Assembly: GCA_039587215.1 (NCBI GenBank)
Contig: JBDHIW010000162.1
Span: 1-5,331, forward strand
From: CAMYLY01 sp039587215
GTDB taxonomy: Bacteria > Gemmatimonadota > Gemmatimonadetes > Gemmatimonadales > GWC2-71-9
DNA: 5,331 nt
Reading direction: 5' to 3'
Part shown: positions 1-5,331 of the stretch, piece by piece
Layout: each line of letters starts with the position of its first letter
How positions within the stretch are numbered: the first letter of the stretch is position 1
Program-made: the position numbers and the translations under genes
The notes under the pieces: model-generated
The model's input: the letters and a program-made list of their open reading frames with translations, nothing else
Databases searched by the model: none
Told to the model about the DNA's origin: nothing

Positions 1-1142
1 TTCTCGGTGTAGTAGCGCCAGTCCCACCCCTCGAGCGTACCCTCCACGCCGTCCGACCGCATCATGTCCTGGAGCGCGTCGCGCTCCGATGTGGCGACAC
101 GAAGTGCCGGCTGCCAGATCTGGTCGAGGAAGTCGTAGACCCGCTCAGGCGTTTCGGCCATGTTGTCCGACAGCACGAACGCCGCATGCGACGCATATCC
201 CATGAGGCCCGCCGCCTCCGCACGGAGCGCTGCCATGCGGGTCGCCAGAGCCTTGTTGTCCTGGTCGTTGTCGTTGTTGCCGCGCAGCGCGTATCCCATG
301 AAGCCGCGGCGGCGCAGCTCCCGGTTCGGCGAGTACTGCAGGAACGGGTTCAGGCTTGGGCGCTGCAGGGTGATGACCCAGCCCTCGTCGTAGTCCCGGC
401 GCTGCGCTTCCTGCCTCGCGGCCGCTACCAGACTGGCCGGCAGCTCACCGAGGTCGGCGGAGTCGGTGACCAGAAGCTCCCAGCCGTTGGTCTCGTTCAG
501 CACGTTCTGGCCGAACCGCTGCGACAGCTCCGCCAGCTCGGCATTGATCTCCCGCAGCCGGTCCTGGTTCTCGACCGGCAGCGCGGCGCCGCTCCGCACG
601 AACGACTTGTGGGTCTCCTCCAGAAGCCGCAGTTGCTCGGCGTTCAGCCCGAGCGCGTCCCGGCGCTCGTATACGGCCTGGACGCGCGCGTACAGTTCGC
701 GGTTCAGCGTGATGTCGTCACCGTGCTTCGCCAGCTCGGGCGACACCGTCCGTGCCACGTCGCGAATGGCGTCGTTCGAGTGTGCCGAATTCACGGCGAA
801 GAACGCGTTGGCCACGCGGGTCAGCTGTCCTCCGCTCCGTTCCAGTGCTTCGATCACATTGGCGAAGCTGGGCGGGGCCGGGTCGTTCTGGATGGCGGCA
901 AGCTCCTTTCGGTGCGCCTCCATGGCGGCCCGAAACGCGGGCAGATAGTGCTCGTCGCGGATCTGATCGAACGGCGGGACGCCGAACGGTGTGTCCCACT
1001 CGGCGAGCAGCGGGTTGGCGTCCTGGATGGCGTGTACCTCGAGACTGGAGTGGAGCGGTTGGGCGCTCTCGCCTCCGGCGATGACGGCCGTGCCAAGCAA
1101 CAGGGCGGACGCCAGAAGCGGTGCGGATGCGTCGACCTTCAT
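1..1142 (-). CDS. Exported M3-family zinc metallopeptidase (Dcp / oligopeptidase A type), N-terminal part, cut by the left edge
   Basis: Read on the minus strand from ATG at 1142; 380 codons stay open to the edge. Residues 1-27 look like a Sec signal peptide (MKVDASAPLLASALLLGTAV, then a small-residue stretch ending ESA), so the enzyme is probably periplasmic or secreted. After it come marks of the M3 N-terminal helical domain: NPLLAEWDTPFGVPPFD (43-59), HYLPAFRAAMEAH (65-77), FANVIEALERSG (93-104), NPFLQYSPNRELRRRGFMGY (265-284), AALRAEAAGLMGYASHAAFV (304-323), and EGWDWRYYTE (371-380), the WDWxYY signature that precedes the active site. Known family members cleave oligopeptides with a zinc ion held by HExxH plus a downstream Glu. 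That site lies beyond the window, so catalysis cannot be checked. M3 enzymes of this type run to about 700 residues, so roughly half is seen. AGGAGG sits 4 bases before the ATG. The next gene is divergent. I cannot tell dipeptidyl carboxypeptidase from oligopeptidase A specificity. Confidence 0.93.
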   Translation of the reverse strand, partial: MKVDASAPLLASALLLGTAVIAGGESAQPLHSSLEVHAIQDANPLLAEWDTPFGVPPFDQIRDEHYLPAFRAAMEAHRKELAAIQNDPAPPSFANVIEALERSGGQLTRVANAFFAVNSAHSNDAIRDVARTVSPELAKHGDDITLNRELYARVQAVYERRDALGLNAEQLRLLEETHKSFVRSGAALPVENQDRLREINAELAELSQRFGQNVLNETNGWELLVTDSADLGELPASLVAAARQEAQRRDYDEGWVITLQRPSLNPFLQYSPNRELRRRGFMGYALRGNNDNDQDNKALATRMAALRAEAAGLMGYASHAAFVLSDNMAETPERVYDFLDQIWQPALRVATSERDALQDMMRSDGVEGTLEGWDWRYYTE

Positions 1143-1146
1143 GATT

Positions 1147-1152
1147 CCTCCT
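1147..1152 (-). promoter_or_regulatory. Shine-Dalgarno site of the M3 peptidase gene
   Basis: On the minus strand this reads AGGAGG, a full match to the anti-Shine-Dalgarno core, followed by AATC and the ATG at 1142. The 4-base spacing is short but workable. It fixes the start directly ahead of the signal peptide. Confidence 0.75.
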
Positions 1153-1291
1153 CATCACGTGTGCGTCACCGATCTCCCAAGACCGGTACGGCACAATGTC
1201 GATGACGTGCCGAGGAAAGTCCACCGACCCCCGTATGCGCCCGGAGCGGACCGCTGGCCTCCGGCCCGGCGGCCAATCATGTTTGTGTGCG

Positions 1292-1307
1292 CGTCGAACA
1301 GTCGACG
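1292..1307. repeat. Short inverted repeat between divergent genes (possible operator or leader hairpin)
   Basis: CGTCGA (1292-1297) and TCGACG (1302-1307) are exact reverse complements separated by ACAG. The repeat lies 31 bases before the PEGA-protein start, in the 195-base region between the divergent peptidase and PEGA genes, which must hold the promoters of both. It could be a regulator half-site pair or a small hairpin in the PEGA-gene leader. Six-base arms arise easily by chance in GC-rich DNA, and I saw no convincing -35/-10 pair on either strand here. Confidence 0.25.
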
Positions 1308-1323
1308 GTGCAGGCCCAGGCAG

Positions 1324-1329
1324 AAGGAG
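1324..1329 (+). promoter_or_regulatory. Shine-Dalgarno site of the PEGA-domain gene
   Basis: AAGGAG lies 8 bases before the ATG at 1338. This decides the start: the frame is open from a GTG at 1287, but that start would add 17 residues ahead of the signal peptide and has no comparable ribosome binding site. Confidence 0.75.
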
Positions 1330-1337
1330 CGTTGGCG

Positions 1338-2096
1338 ATGCGAACGGTGGCGAGCGTGCTGATCACGATGATGGCTGCGGGGGCCCTGGCCGCGCAGGAG
1401 GCCTCGTATTCCACGCAACTCGATGCGGGGGGCGGTCTGCTGGAGGTCCAGGCACGACAGTCGCGTCCGGACGAGGCGGGGCGGGCGCCGCGCGTGCAGA
1501 TGCTCTTCGCCCGTGCCGACACGCTGCTCACGGTCGACGCGGCGCCCGCACTCGCACGTCAGCTGGCGGCGGTGCTGACCGCCGACGGGACGGCGGCGGC
1601 GTTCGACCTCTCGGTGCACACGACGGTCGTGGCGCGGAGTCTCGACGGGCAGGCCAGTCTGGAGTTCGTCTGCACGGACGACGTCGGGTGTGTCCCGGCG
1701 GGCCCTCTGGTCATCGTCGCGCTCCTGTCGGCGGCCGAGCGTGCGGCGGTCGCGGCGGCAATCGATTCCGCGTCGTCGGTCTTCGGGGGCGCGGCCGAGG
1801 TGACCGCCCCGATCGAACTCCCGGTCGAGATCGAGCCCGAGCCCGCACCACCGCCGGAGCCCGAGCCGCAGGGCCCGCCGATGGGGCGCCTCACGGTCAA
1901 CGCGATCCCCTTCGCGCAGGTCGAAGTCGACGGCGTACGACTGGGGGACACGCCTCTCGTGAACATGGAGATCGAGGCGGGGCCCCATACGGTGCGTTTC
2001 GTGAAGGAGGGGTTCCAGACCGAGGTCCGCGAGGTCACGGTCCCGGAGGGGGAAGTCGTGCGTGTGGTAGTGCGGATGCGGCGGGAGGGCGGCTAG
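1338..2096 (+). CDS. Exported PEGA-domain protein with an unidentified N-terminal domain
   Basis: 252 residues. The first 19 form a Sec signal peptide (MRTVASVLITMMAAGALAA, probable cut before Gln20). There is no lipobox cysteine, so the product should be soluble in the periplasm or outside the cell. Residues 21-150 form a mixed alpha/beta domain I do not recognise; it holds the only two cysteines, in VCTDDVGC (111-118), spaced for a disulfide. A Glu/Pro linker follows (about 160-181, with EPEPAPPPEPEPQGPP). Residues 183-247 are a PEGA domain: GRLTVNAIPFAQVEVDG, then LGDTPLVNMEIEAGPHTVRF and GFQTEVREVTVPEGE. PEGA domains are small beta folds common in bacterial surface and envelope proteins and are thought to bind other proteins or the cell surface. 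The linker suggests the PEGA domain is held away from the N-terminal domain. The gene is divergent from the peptidase and convergent with the next gene. Export and PEGA are secure; the role is unknown. Confidence 0.87.
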   Translation: MRTVASVLITMMAAGALAAQEASYSTQLDAGGGLLEVQARQSRPDEAGRAPRVQMLFARADTLLTVDAAPALARQLAAVLTADGTAAAFDLSVHTTVVARSLDGQASLEFVCTDDVGCVPAGPLVIVALLSAAERAAVAAAIDSASSVFGGAAEVTAPIELPVEIEPEPAPPPEPEPQGPPMGRLTVNAIPFAQVEVDGVRLGDTPLVNMEIEAGPHTVRFVKEGFQTEVREVTVPEGEVVRVVVRMRREGG

Positions 2097-2125
2097 CCCT
2101 TCCTGTGGGGAGTGGGCGTGGCTAG
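2093..2125. terminator. Stem-loop between convergent genes, candidate bidirectional terminator
   Basis: CTAGCC (2093-2098) pairs exactly with GGCTAG (2120-2125). Inside, CTTCC can pair with GGGAG (one G-U) around a TGTG loop, leaving a 7-base bulge on one side. The TAG of the PEGA gene (2094-2096) lies in the left arm and the reverse-strand TAG of the next gene (2122-2124) in the right arm. The gap between the two genes is only 25 bases, so a shared structure would serve both transcripts. No T-tract follows on either strand, so it is not a classical intrinsic terminator. Confidence 0.35.
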
Positions 2126-2847
2126 GACCAGAGCAGCGGCCGTTGGACCTGGGCTTCGCCCCGTTCGAACACGATCCGGAGCAGGTGCTCGGGCACGGCC
2201 TCGCGGAACGACGCCAGTGCGATCCTCCCGGAGAGCGACCCGGGTGAGGCCGCCGACCGCGCCGCGGCGAGGAGCAGGGTCACGTCCAGGTTCACATCCG
2301 TCATGGTTACGGATACGGTCCCCGCGTCGCGGTCCGCCGTGGCCCGGAAGTCCCCTTCCGGGTACAGCCCTTCGAACGTGTCCGCGAGGCGCTGCAGGGC
2401 GGTCGCTGTGTCCGCCGGATCGGCACAGGCGAGCGAGAGGGACCCGTTCAGTCGCTGCTCGTATCCCTCGATCTTGATCGCCTCTTCGTCGAACGGCTGG
2501 CTTTCGGCACCGGCGTAGTCGGGTTGCGCCCAGAGTACGTGAAAGCTGCCGCCCGGCTCTACGGTGATGCGCACGAGCCGTCCGCCGTCCTCGGTGTGGA
2601 CCAGCAGCTCACCCCCGGGGAGGTCGGCCTGACGCTCGTACGGGATCGCCGCCAGCATGCGGACGAGTTCGGAGACGACCGTCGGCAGGATGGCGCCGGT
2701 GGTCGGCTGCACGTGCCGCACCACGATCGCCTCCGTCGCCGCGTCGTACTCGAGCCAGTCTCCGGGAAGCGCGTCGAGCGCGCTGCCCACCTCTGGCGGC
2801 AGCGCCCCCAGCCCGATACGTCCGTGACATCCGAATCCCTGAAACAC
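2122..2847 (-). CDS. Hypothetical cytoplasmic protein, start uncertain
   Basis: I do not recognise this protein. From GTG at 2847 it has 241 residues. It has no signal peptide, membrane helix or cysteine cluster, so it is probably cytoplasmic. The sequence is balanced and protein-like: LPPEVGSALDALPGDWLEYD (16-35), a helix-like VSELVRMLAAIPYE (58-71), GGELLVHTEDGGRLVRITVE (78-97) with a beta pattern, then a second alpha/beta half from about 120 to 241 that includes ALQRLADTFEGLYPEGDF and VSVTMTDVNLDVTLLLAAARSAA. The start is doubtful. Codons in the first 14 residues (TTT, GGA, TGT, CGT) differ from the C/G-ending ones that follow. GTG at 2898 is also in frame. An out-of-frame ATG at 2830 has a better ribosome site. 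The gene converges on the PEGA gene and diverges from the coiled-coil gene. The same frame stays open opposite that neighbour up to 3576, but that part is Ser/Arg-rich antisense. Confidence 0.7.
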   Translation of the reverse strand: MFQGFGCHGRIGLGALPPEVGSALDALPGDWLEYDAATEAIVVRHVQPTTGAILPTVVSELVRMLAAIPYERQADLPGGELLVHTEDGGRLVRITVEPGGSFHVLWAQPDYAGAESQPFDEEAIKIEGYEQRLNGSLSLACADPADTATALQRLADTFEGLYPEGDFRATADRDAGTVSVTMTDVNLDVTLLLAAARSAASPGSLSGRIALASFREAVPEHLLRIVFERGEAQVQRPLLWS

Positions 2848-2888
2848 GCGAGCCCTACCTCGACGAGCAGTTGCAGCAATTCTAGGGG

Positions 2889-2908
2889 ATGGACCCACGT
2901 CCGTCCAT
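2889..2908. repeat. Inverted repeat in the second divergent intergenic region
   Basis: ATGGAC (2889-2894) and GTCCAT (2903-2908) are exact reverse complements with 8 bases between them. GGAC (2891-2894) can instead pair with GTCC at 2899-2902. It lies upstream of both the unrecognised minus-strand gene and the coiled-coil gene, so it could be an operator or leader structure. The arms are short, so chance is a real alternative. Confidence 0.25.
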
Positions 2909-2941
2909 GCGCCCCGCTGGCGGGCCTTCGGCCGGGTGCGC
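2909..2941. repeat. GC-rich imperfect hairpin upstream of the coiled-coil gene
   Basis: GCGCCCC (2909-2915) can pair with GGG-T-GCGC (2934-2941) with one bulged T. Inside, GGCC (2923-2926) pairs with GGCC (2930-2933) around a TTC loop, leaving 7 unpaired bases on the left arm. CCCGC and GCGGG within the left arm can form a competing hairpin. No T-tract follows, so it is probably not a terminator. It stops exactly where the promoter candidate begins. Confidence 0.3.
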
Positions 2942-2970
2942 TTGCTAGGACCGCGCGAGGGACTTATTTC
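2942..2970 (+). promoter_or_regulatory. Weak sigma-70-like promoter candidate for the coiled-coil / OmpA-family gene pair
   Basis: TTGCTA (2942-2947, 4 of 6 matches to TTGACA) is followed after 17 bases by TATTTC (2965-2970, 3 of 6 to TATAAT). This is the most AT-rich stretch of the 178-base intergenic region, and it would give a leader of roughly 50 bases before the ATG at 3026. The -10 match is poor and promoters in high-GC phyla often depart from this consensus, so it is only a candidate. Confidence 0.25.
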
Positions 2971-3025
2971 GGAAGCCAGACGACGGTCTCTCGAAGATTC
3001 ACGATGGAGCAACTGGCAGGTACGC

Positions 3026-3607
3026 ATGGCCACACGATCGAAGAAGGCGACAAAGAAGGTCGGCTCGGACGGCACGGGCGAACTCGACGGCGCCCCGGAG
3101 AGCATCGAGCAGGTCCGGGACATCCTCTTCGGGGGGCAGATGCGCGCCGTGGAGTCGCGGCTGGCGCGCATGGAGGAGCGCTTCCACCGCGAGCACAAGG
3201 CGCTTCGGGCCGAGTTCGAGAAGCGGCTCGCGCAGCTCGAGCAGCTCACCAAGCGCGAGTTCGAGGCCGCCGGCGAGCGGCTCAAGGACGAGGGCGCCAA
3301 GCGCGCGGACGACGTGAAGGCGTTGCGCACCGAGGCGCGCAGCGCGACCTCGTCGCTGGACAAGCGTCTCGGCAAGCTCGACGAGGCGACGTCGGCCGCG
3401 GACTCGGAACTGCGCACGCAGATGGTCGACCAGGGCAAGGTCGTCGCCGACCGGCTCGAGCAGCTTGCGGAGGAGTTCACGACGGAGCTGGACCGAGCGG
3501 TCACCGAGCTGCGCGGTGAGAAGGCGGACACGGCGGCGTTGCTGGACATCTTCTCGCACGTCGCGGTTCGCCTCACCGAAGAACTGCAACAGTCGTCGGA
3601 CGCTTAA
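3026..3607 (+). CDS. Coiled-coil protein, partner of the downstream OmpA-family protein
   Basis: 193 residues from ATG at 3026; an AGG lies 5 bases upstream. The frame is open back to 2936, but the extra residues are unlike the rest and run through the promoter region. After a Lys-rich start (SKKATKK, 5-11) comes VRDILFG (30-36). Residues 37-160 are highly charged, rich in Glu, Arg, Lys, Leu and Ala with heptad-like spacing, and read as a long coiled coil. The C-terminus has a distinct block, EKADTAALLDIFSHVAVRL (165-183). There is no signal peptide or membrane helix, so it should be cytoplasmic. The next gene starts 6 bases later in the same frame, and its protein carries the same (L/V)RD(I/V)LFG motif at residues 28-34. 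I infer an operon and a shared complex, with the coiled coil acting as scaffold or oligomeriser. From memory, cyanobacterial OmpA-family genes have similar small neighbours; I could not verify this. No catalytic motif is visible. Confidence 0.85.
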   Translation: MATRSKKATKKVGSDGTGELDGAPESIEQVRDILFGGQMRAVESRLARMEERFHREHKALRAEFEKRLAQLEQLTKREFEAAGERLKDEGAKRADDVKALRTEARSATSSLDKRLGKLDEATSAADSELRTQMVDQGKVVADRLEQLAEEFTTELDRAVTELRGEKADTAALLDIFSHVAVRLTEELQQSSDA

Positions 3608-3613
3608 CCGGCC

Positions 3614-5331
3614 GTGGAGCCGCAGGAGCCCGCGTCGACCGAGGCGCCGACCGAGCCGACGGACGACCTGCACAGTGCGGAGGACTGGGCCCGGCTGCGC
3701 GACGTCCTGTTCGGGGCGGAGCGGCGTCGGATCGATGAGCTGGCCGAGCGCATCGAGGAAGTCGGCTCACCCGAGGAGCTCTCCAAGCAGCTGCCGCACG
3801 CGATCGCGGAGTCCGTCCGGACCGACGACCGGCTTGCGAACGCCCTCGCACCGTCGATCGACGATGCGATCCAGCGCTCCGTGCAGCGGGATCCGGGCCG
3901 GATCGCGGAGGCCATCTACCCGACGCTCGGGCCGGCGATCCGCAAGGCCATTGCGCAGACGATGGCCGGGCTGGTCGAGTCCATCAATCGCGCGATCGAG
4001 CACAGCGTGTCGATCGAGGGACTGCGGTGGCGGTTCGAGTCGTGGCGCACAGGGGTCCCGTACGCCCAGGTCGTGATCCGTCATGCCCTCGTGTATCGAG
4101 TCGAGCAGGTGTTCCTCATTCACGGCGAGACGGGACTGCTCGCGGCGCACGCGGCCGCGCCGGACCTGGAGACCCAGGACGCCGACCTCGTCTCGGGGAT
4201 GCTGACCGCCATTCGCGACTTCGCCCGCGACTCGTTTGACGCCGCGACGGACGCCGACCTCGACACCTTTACGATCGGCGACCTGACCGTGTTCGCGCAG
4301 GCGGGTCCTCGGGCCGTCCTCGCGGGGGTCGTGCGCGGCCAGGCGCCGCCCGAGATCCGCGAGCGGCTGGAGGAGACGCTGGAGGCGGTGCACCTCCGGT
4401 TCGGGTCGGCCTTGCGAGACTTCGATGGCGACCCGGCGCCGTTCGATGACGCGGTGCCGCTGCTCGAGGAGTGCCTGCACACCGAGGTCGCCACCGGCCG
4501 CCGGGCGGGCAAACGCGGCGCGATCTGGACCGCATGGTCGCTCGCGACGGCCGTGCTTCTGGTCGTGGCGGTTCTCGTCCTGCGCTCCGGCGGCCACTGG
4601 CGGGCCGTGCAGCGCGCGCTGGAAGCCGAGCCCGGACTCGTGCTGCTCGAGGCCGACCGCCAGTGGGGTCGGTGGACGTTCCGGGGCCTGCGCGATCCCG
4701 ACGCCCGCGATCCGATGCTGCTACTCGCCGACTGGGACGTTGATACGGCGCGCGTGGAGACCGCATGGGAGACCTATCTGTCCCTCGACCCGACCATGGT
4801 CGTGCGGCGCGCGCTGCGGCTTCTGGACGCGCCGTCGTCGGTGAGCGTGGAGGTCGTGGGCGACACGGTCGTTGCGTCCGGCGCGGCCGACGCCGACTGG
4901 GTTCCGACGGCGGCGCACGAGCTCGAGGCGCTCCCCCTCGTGGCGCACTTCGATGCGCGGGGACTCGAGGTCCAGTTTCCGGTCGAGCTCGAGCGCGCGC
5001 GCACCGACGTCGACGGGCGACGGGTGCTCTTCGCCGTGGGATCGGCGGCCCTGTCCGCCGCGGGGCTCGCCGAGGTGCGCGCCGTCGCGGAGGCCTGGCC
5101 GGCGATCGACACCGCGGCCGCGGCGGTGGGGTGGTCGGCGGAGATGCTGGTCGTGGGCCGGACGGACACCACGGGAACGGCCGAGACCAACGAGCGATTG
5201 AGCGATCTGCGGGCGGCGGAGGTGGCGAGGGTCCTGACCGTGCTGGGTGTGCCGCAGCCGGTGCTGATCGTCGAGGGGCGCGGGAACCAGGACCCGCTCG
5301 CCGGGGACGACGCGGAGTCGAACGCGCGCGC
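3614..5331 (+). CDS. Inner-membrane OmpA-family protein with a large cytoplasmic module, cut by the right edge
   Basis: From GTG at 3614 there are 572 open codons to the edge. The order is: acidic/Pro N-tail; LRDVLFG (28-34); helical region with LSKQLPHAIAES and GPAIRKAIAQTMAGL; LRWRFESWRTG (137-147); a longin/Roadblock-like stretch (about 160-265) with YRVEQVFLIHGETGLL and DADLVSGM (189-196), closing with FDGD (270-273); basic RRAGKRG, then one membrane helix (303-323); a BON-like segment (about 407-455); and an OmpA C-terminal domain from about 470 with VLFAVGS, GRTDTTG (515-521) and NERLSDLRAAEV. Asp518 and Arg533 match the residues that hold diaminopimelate in OmpA-type domains. Only some 20 residues seem missing. 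By the positive-inside rule, residues 1-300 are cytoplasmic and the rest periplasmic, anchored to peptidoglycan. There is no clear Shine-Dalgarno site at the GTG, so translation is probably coupled to the upstream gene. MotB is shorter on the cytoplasmic side, so this is not an ordinary stator protein. The fold of the cytoplasmic module is an inference; OmpA and the membrane helix are secure. Confidence 0.93.
   Translation, partial: MEPQEPASTEAPTEPTDDLHSAEDWARLRDVLFGAERRRIDELAERIEEVGSPEELSKQLPHAIAESVRTDDRLANALAPSIDDAIQRSVQRDPGRIAEAIYPTLGPAIRKAIAQTMAGLVESINRAIEHSVSIEGLRWRFESWRTGVPYAQVVIRHALVYRVEQVFLIHGETGLLAAHAAAPDLETQDADLVSGMLTAIRDFARDSFDAATDADLDTFTIGDLTVFAQAGPRAVLAGVVRGQAPPEIRERLEETLEAVHLRFGSALRDFDGDPAPFDDAVPLLEECLHTEVATGRRAGKRGAIWTAWSLATAVLLVVAVLVLRSGGHWRAVQRALEAEPGLVLLEADRQWGRWTFRGLRDPDARDPMLLLADWDVDTARVETAWETYLSLDPTMVVRRALRLLDAPSSVSVEVVGDTVVASGAADADWVPTAAHELEALPLVAHFDARGLEVQFPVELERARTDVDGRRVLFAVGSAALSAAGLAEVRAVAEAWPAIDTAAAAVGWSAEMLVVGRTDTTGTAETNERLSDLRAAEVARVLTVLGVPQPVLIVEGRGNQDPLAGDDAESNAR

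Noticed and set aside
195..310. Similar segments around 199-207 and 293-301 (ATCCCATGA) that look like a direct repeat
   Set aside because: Both encode a MGYA stretch of the peptidase, and each belongs to a conserved M3 motif. The identity is only about nine bases and is explained by the protein sequence.
186..1205. 339-codon open frame on the plus strand
   Set aside because: It is antisense to the M3 peptidase, whose minus-strand translation shows unmistakable family motifs. Long antisense frames are expected in GC-rich coding DNA.
1287..1337. GTG at 1287 as the start of the PEGA protein
   Set aside because: It would put 17 residues ahead of a clear signal peptide, while ATG 1338 has AAGGAG at 8 bases.
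1155..1988. 277-codon open frame on the minus strand
   Set aside because: It runs opposite the PEGA protein gene, is extremely rich in Arg, His and Asp, and has no recognisable motif.
1196..2125. 309-codon plus-strand frame overlapping the PEGA gene
   Set aside because: It is Gly/Arg-rich and out of frame with the signal peptide and PEGA domain. It has no domain signal and is a shadow of the real gene.
2848..3576. Upstream extension of the minus-strand hypothetical gene to a 484-codon frame
   Set aside because: The extra 240 or so codons are Ser/Arg-rich and lie opposite the coiled-coil gene and the intergenic region. The frame is simply open by composition; the gene more likely starts near 2830-2898.
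3767..4597. 276-codon open frame on the minus strand
   Set aside because: It is antisense to the OmpA-family gene, whose plus-strand translation is well supported along its whole length.
3614..5331. Flagellar stator protein MotB
   Set aside because: The OmpA domain fits, but MotB has a short cytoplasmic tail and a TM helix near its N-terminus with a proton-carrying Asp. Here the helix is at residue 303 and has no acidic residue.

Overview
The window is GC-rich throughout, about two-thirds GC by eye and strongly so at third codon positions. It carries five protein genes and no RNA genes, transposons, integrases or CRISPR arrays. The contents point to a diderm (Gram-negative type) bacterium: a secreted M3-family peptidase, an exported PEGA-domain protein, and an inner-membrane protein ending in an OmpA-type peptidoglycan-binding domain. 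The style would suit Gemmatimonadota, Acidobacteriota or a similar high-GC environmental phylum, but there is no rRNA or other marker to settle it.

Layout. (1) From the left edge to 1142, minus strand: the N-terminal 380 residues of an exported M3 (Dcp/oligopeptidase A type) metallopeptidase. Its catalytic zinc-binding part lies outside the window. (2) 1143-1337: a divergent intergenic region with Shine-Dalgarno sites for both flanking genes and a short inverted repeat. (3) 1338-2096, plus strand: a 252-residue exported protein with an unidentified N-terminal domain, a Pro/Glu linker and a C-terminal PEGA domain. (4) 2093-2125: a stem-loop whose stem contains the stop codons of the two converging genes. 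(5) 2122-2847, minus strand: a protein of about 241 residues that I do not recognise, with an uncertain start. (6) 2848-3025: a second divergent intergenic region with inverted repeats and a weak promoter candidate. (7) 3026-3607, plus strand: a 193-residue coiled-coil protein. (8) 3614 to the right edge, plus strand: a large membrane protein (572 residues visible) with a cytoplasmic module of about 300 residues, one membrane helix, a BON-like segment and an OmpA C-terminal domain.

The part most worth attention is the last gene pair. The genes are 6 bases apart in the same frame, and the two proteins share a [VL]RD[IV]LFG motif about 30 residues from their N-termini. The larger protein appears to connect the cytoplasm to peptidoglycan. 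Its cytoplasmic half carries a segment that reads like a longin/Roadblock-type (profilin-like) fold, a class that often binds small Ras-like GTPases. I infer a two-protein, envelope-anchored cytoplasmic assembly; its function is not known to me. The peptidase and the PEGA gene look like ordinary envelope functions and need not be related to it.
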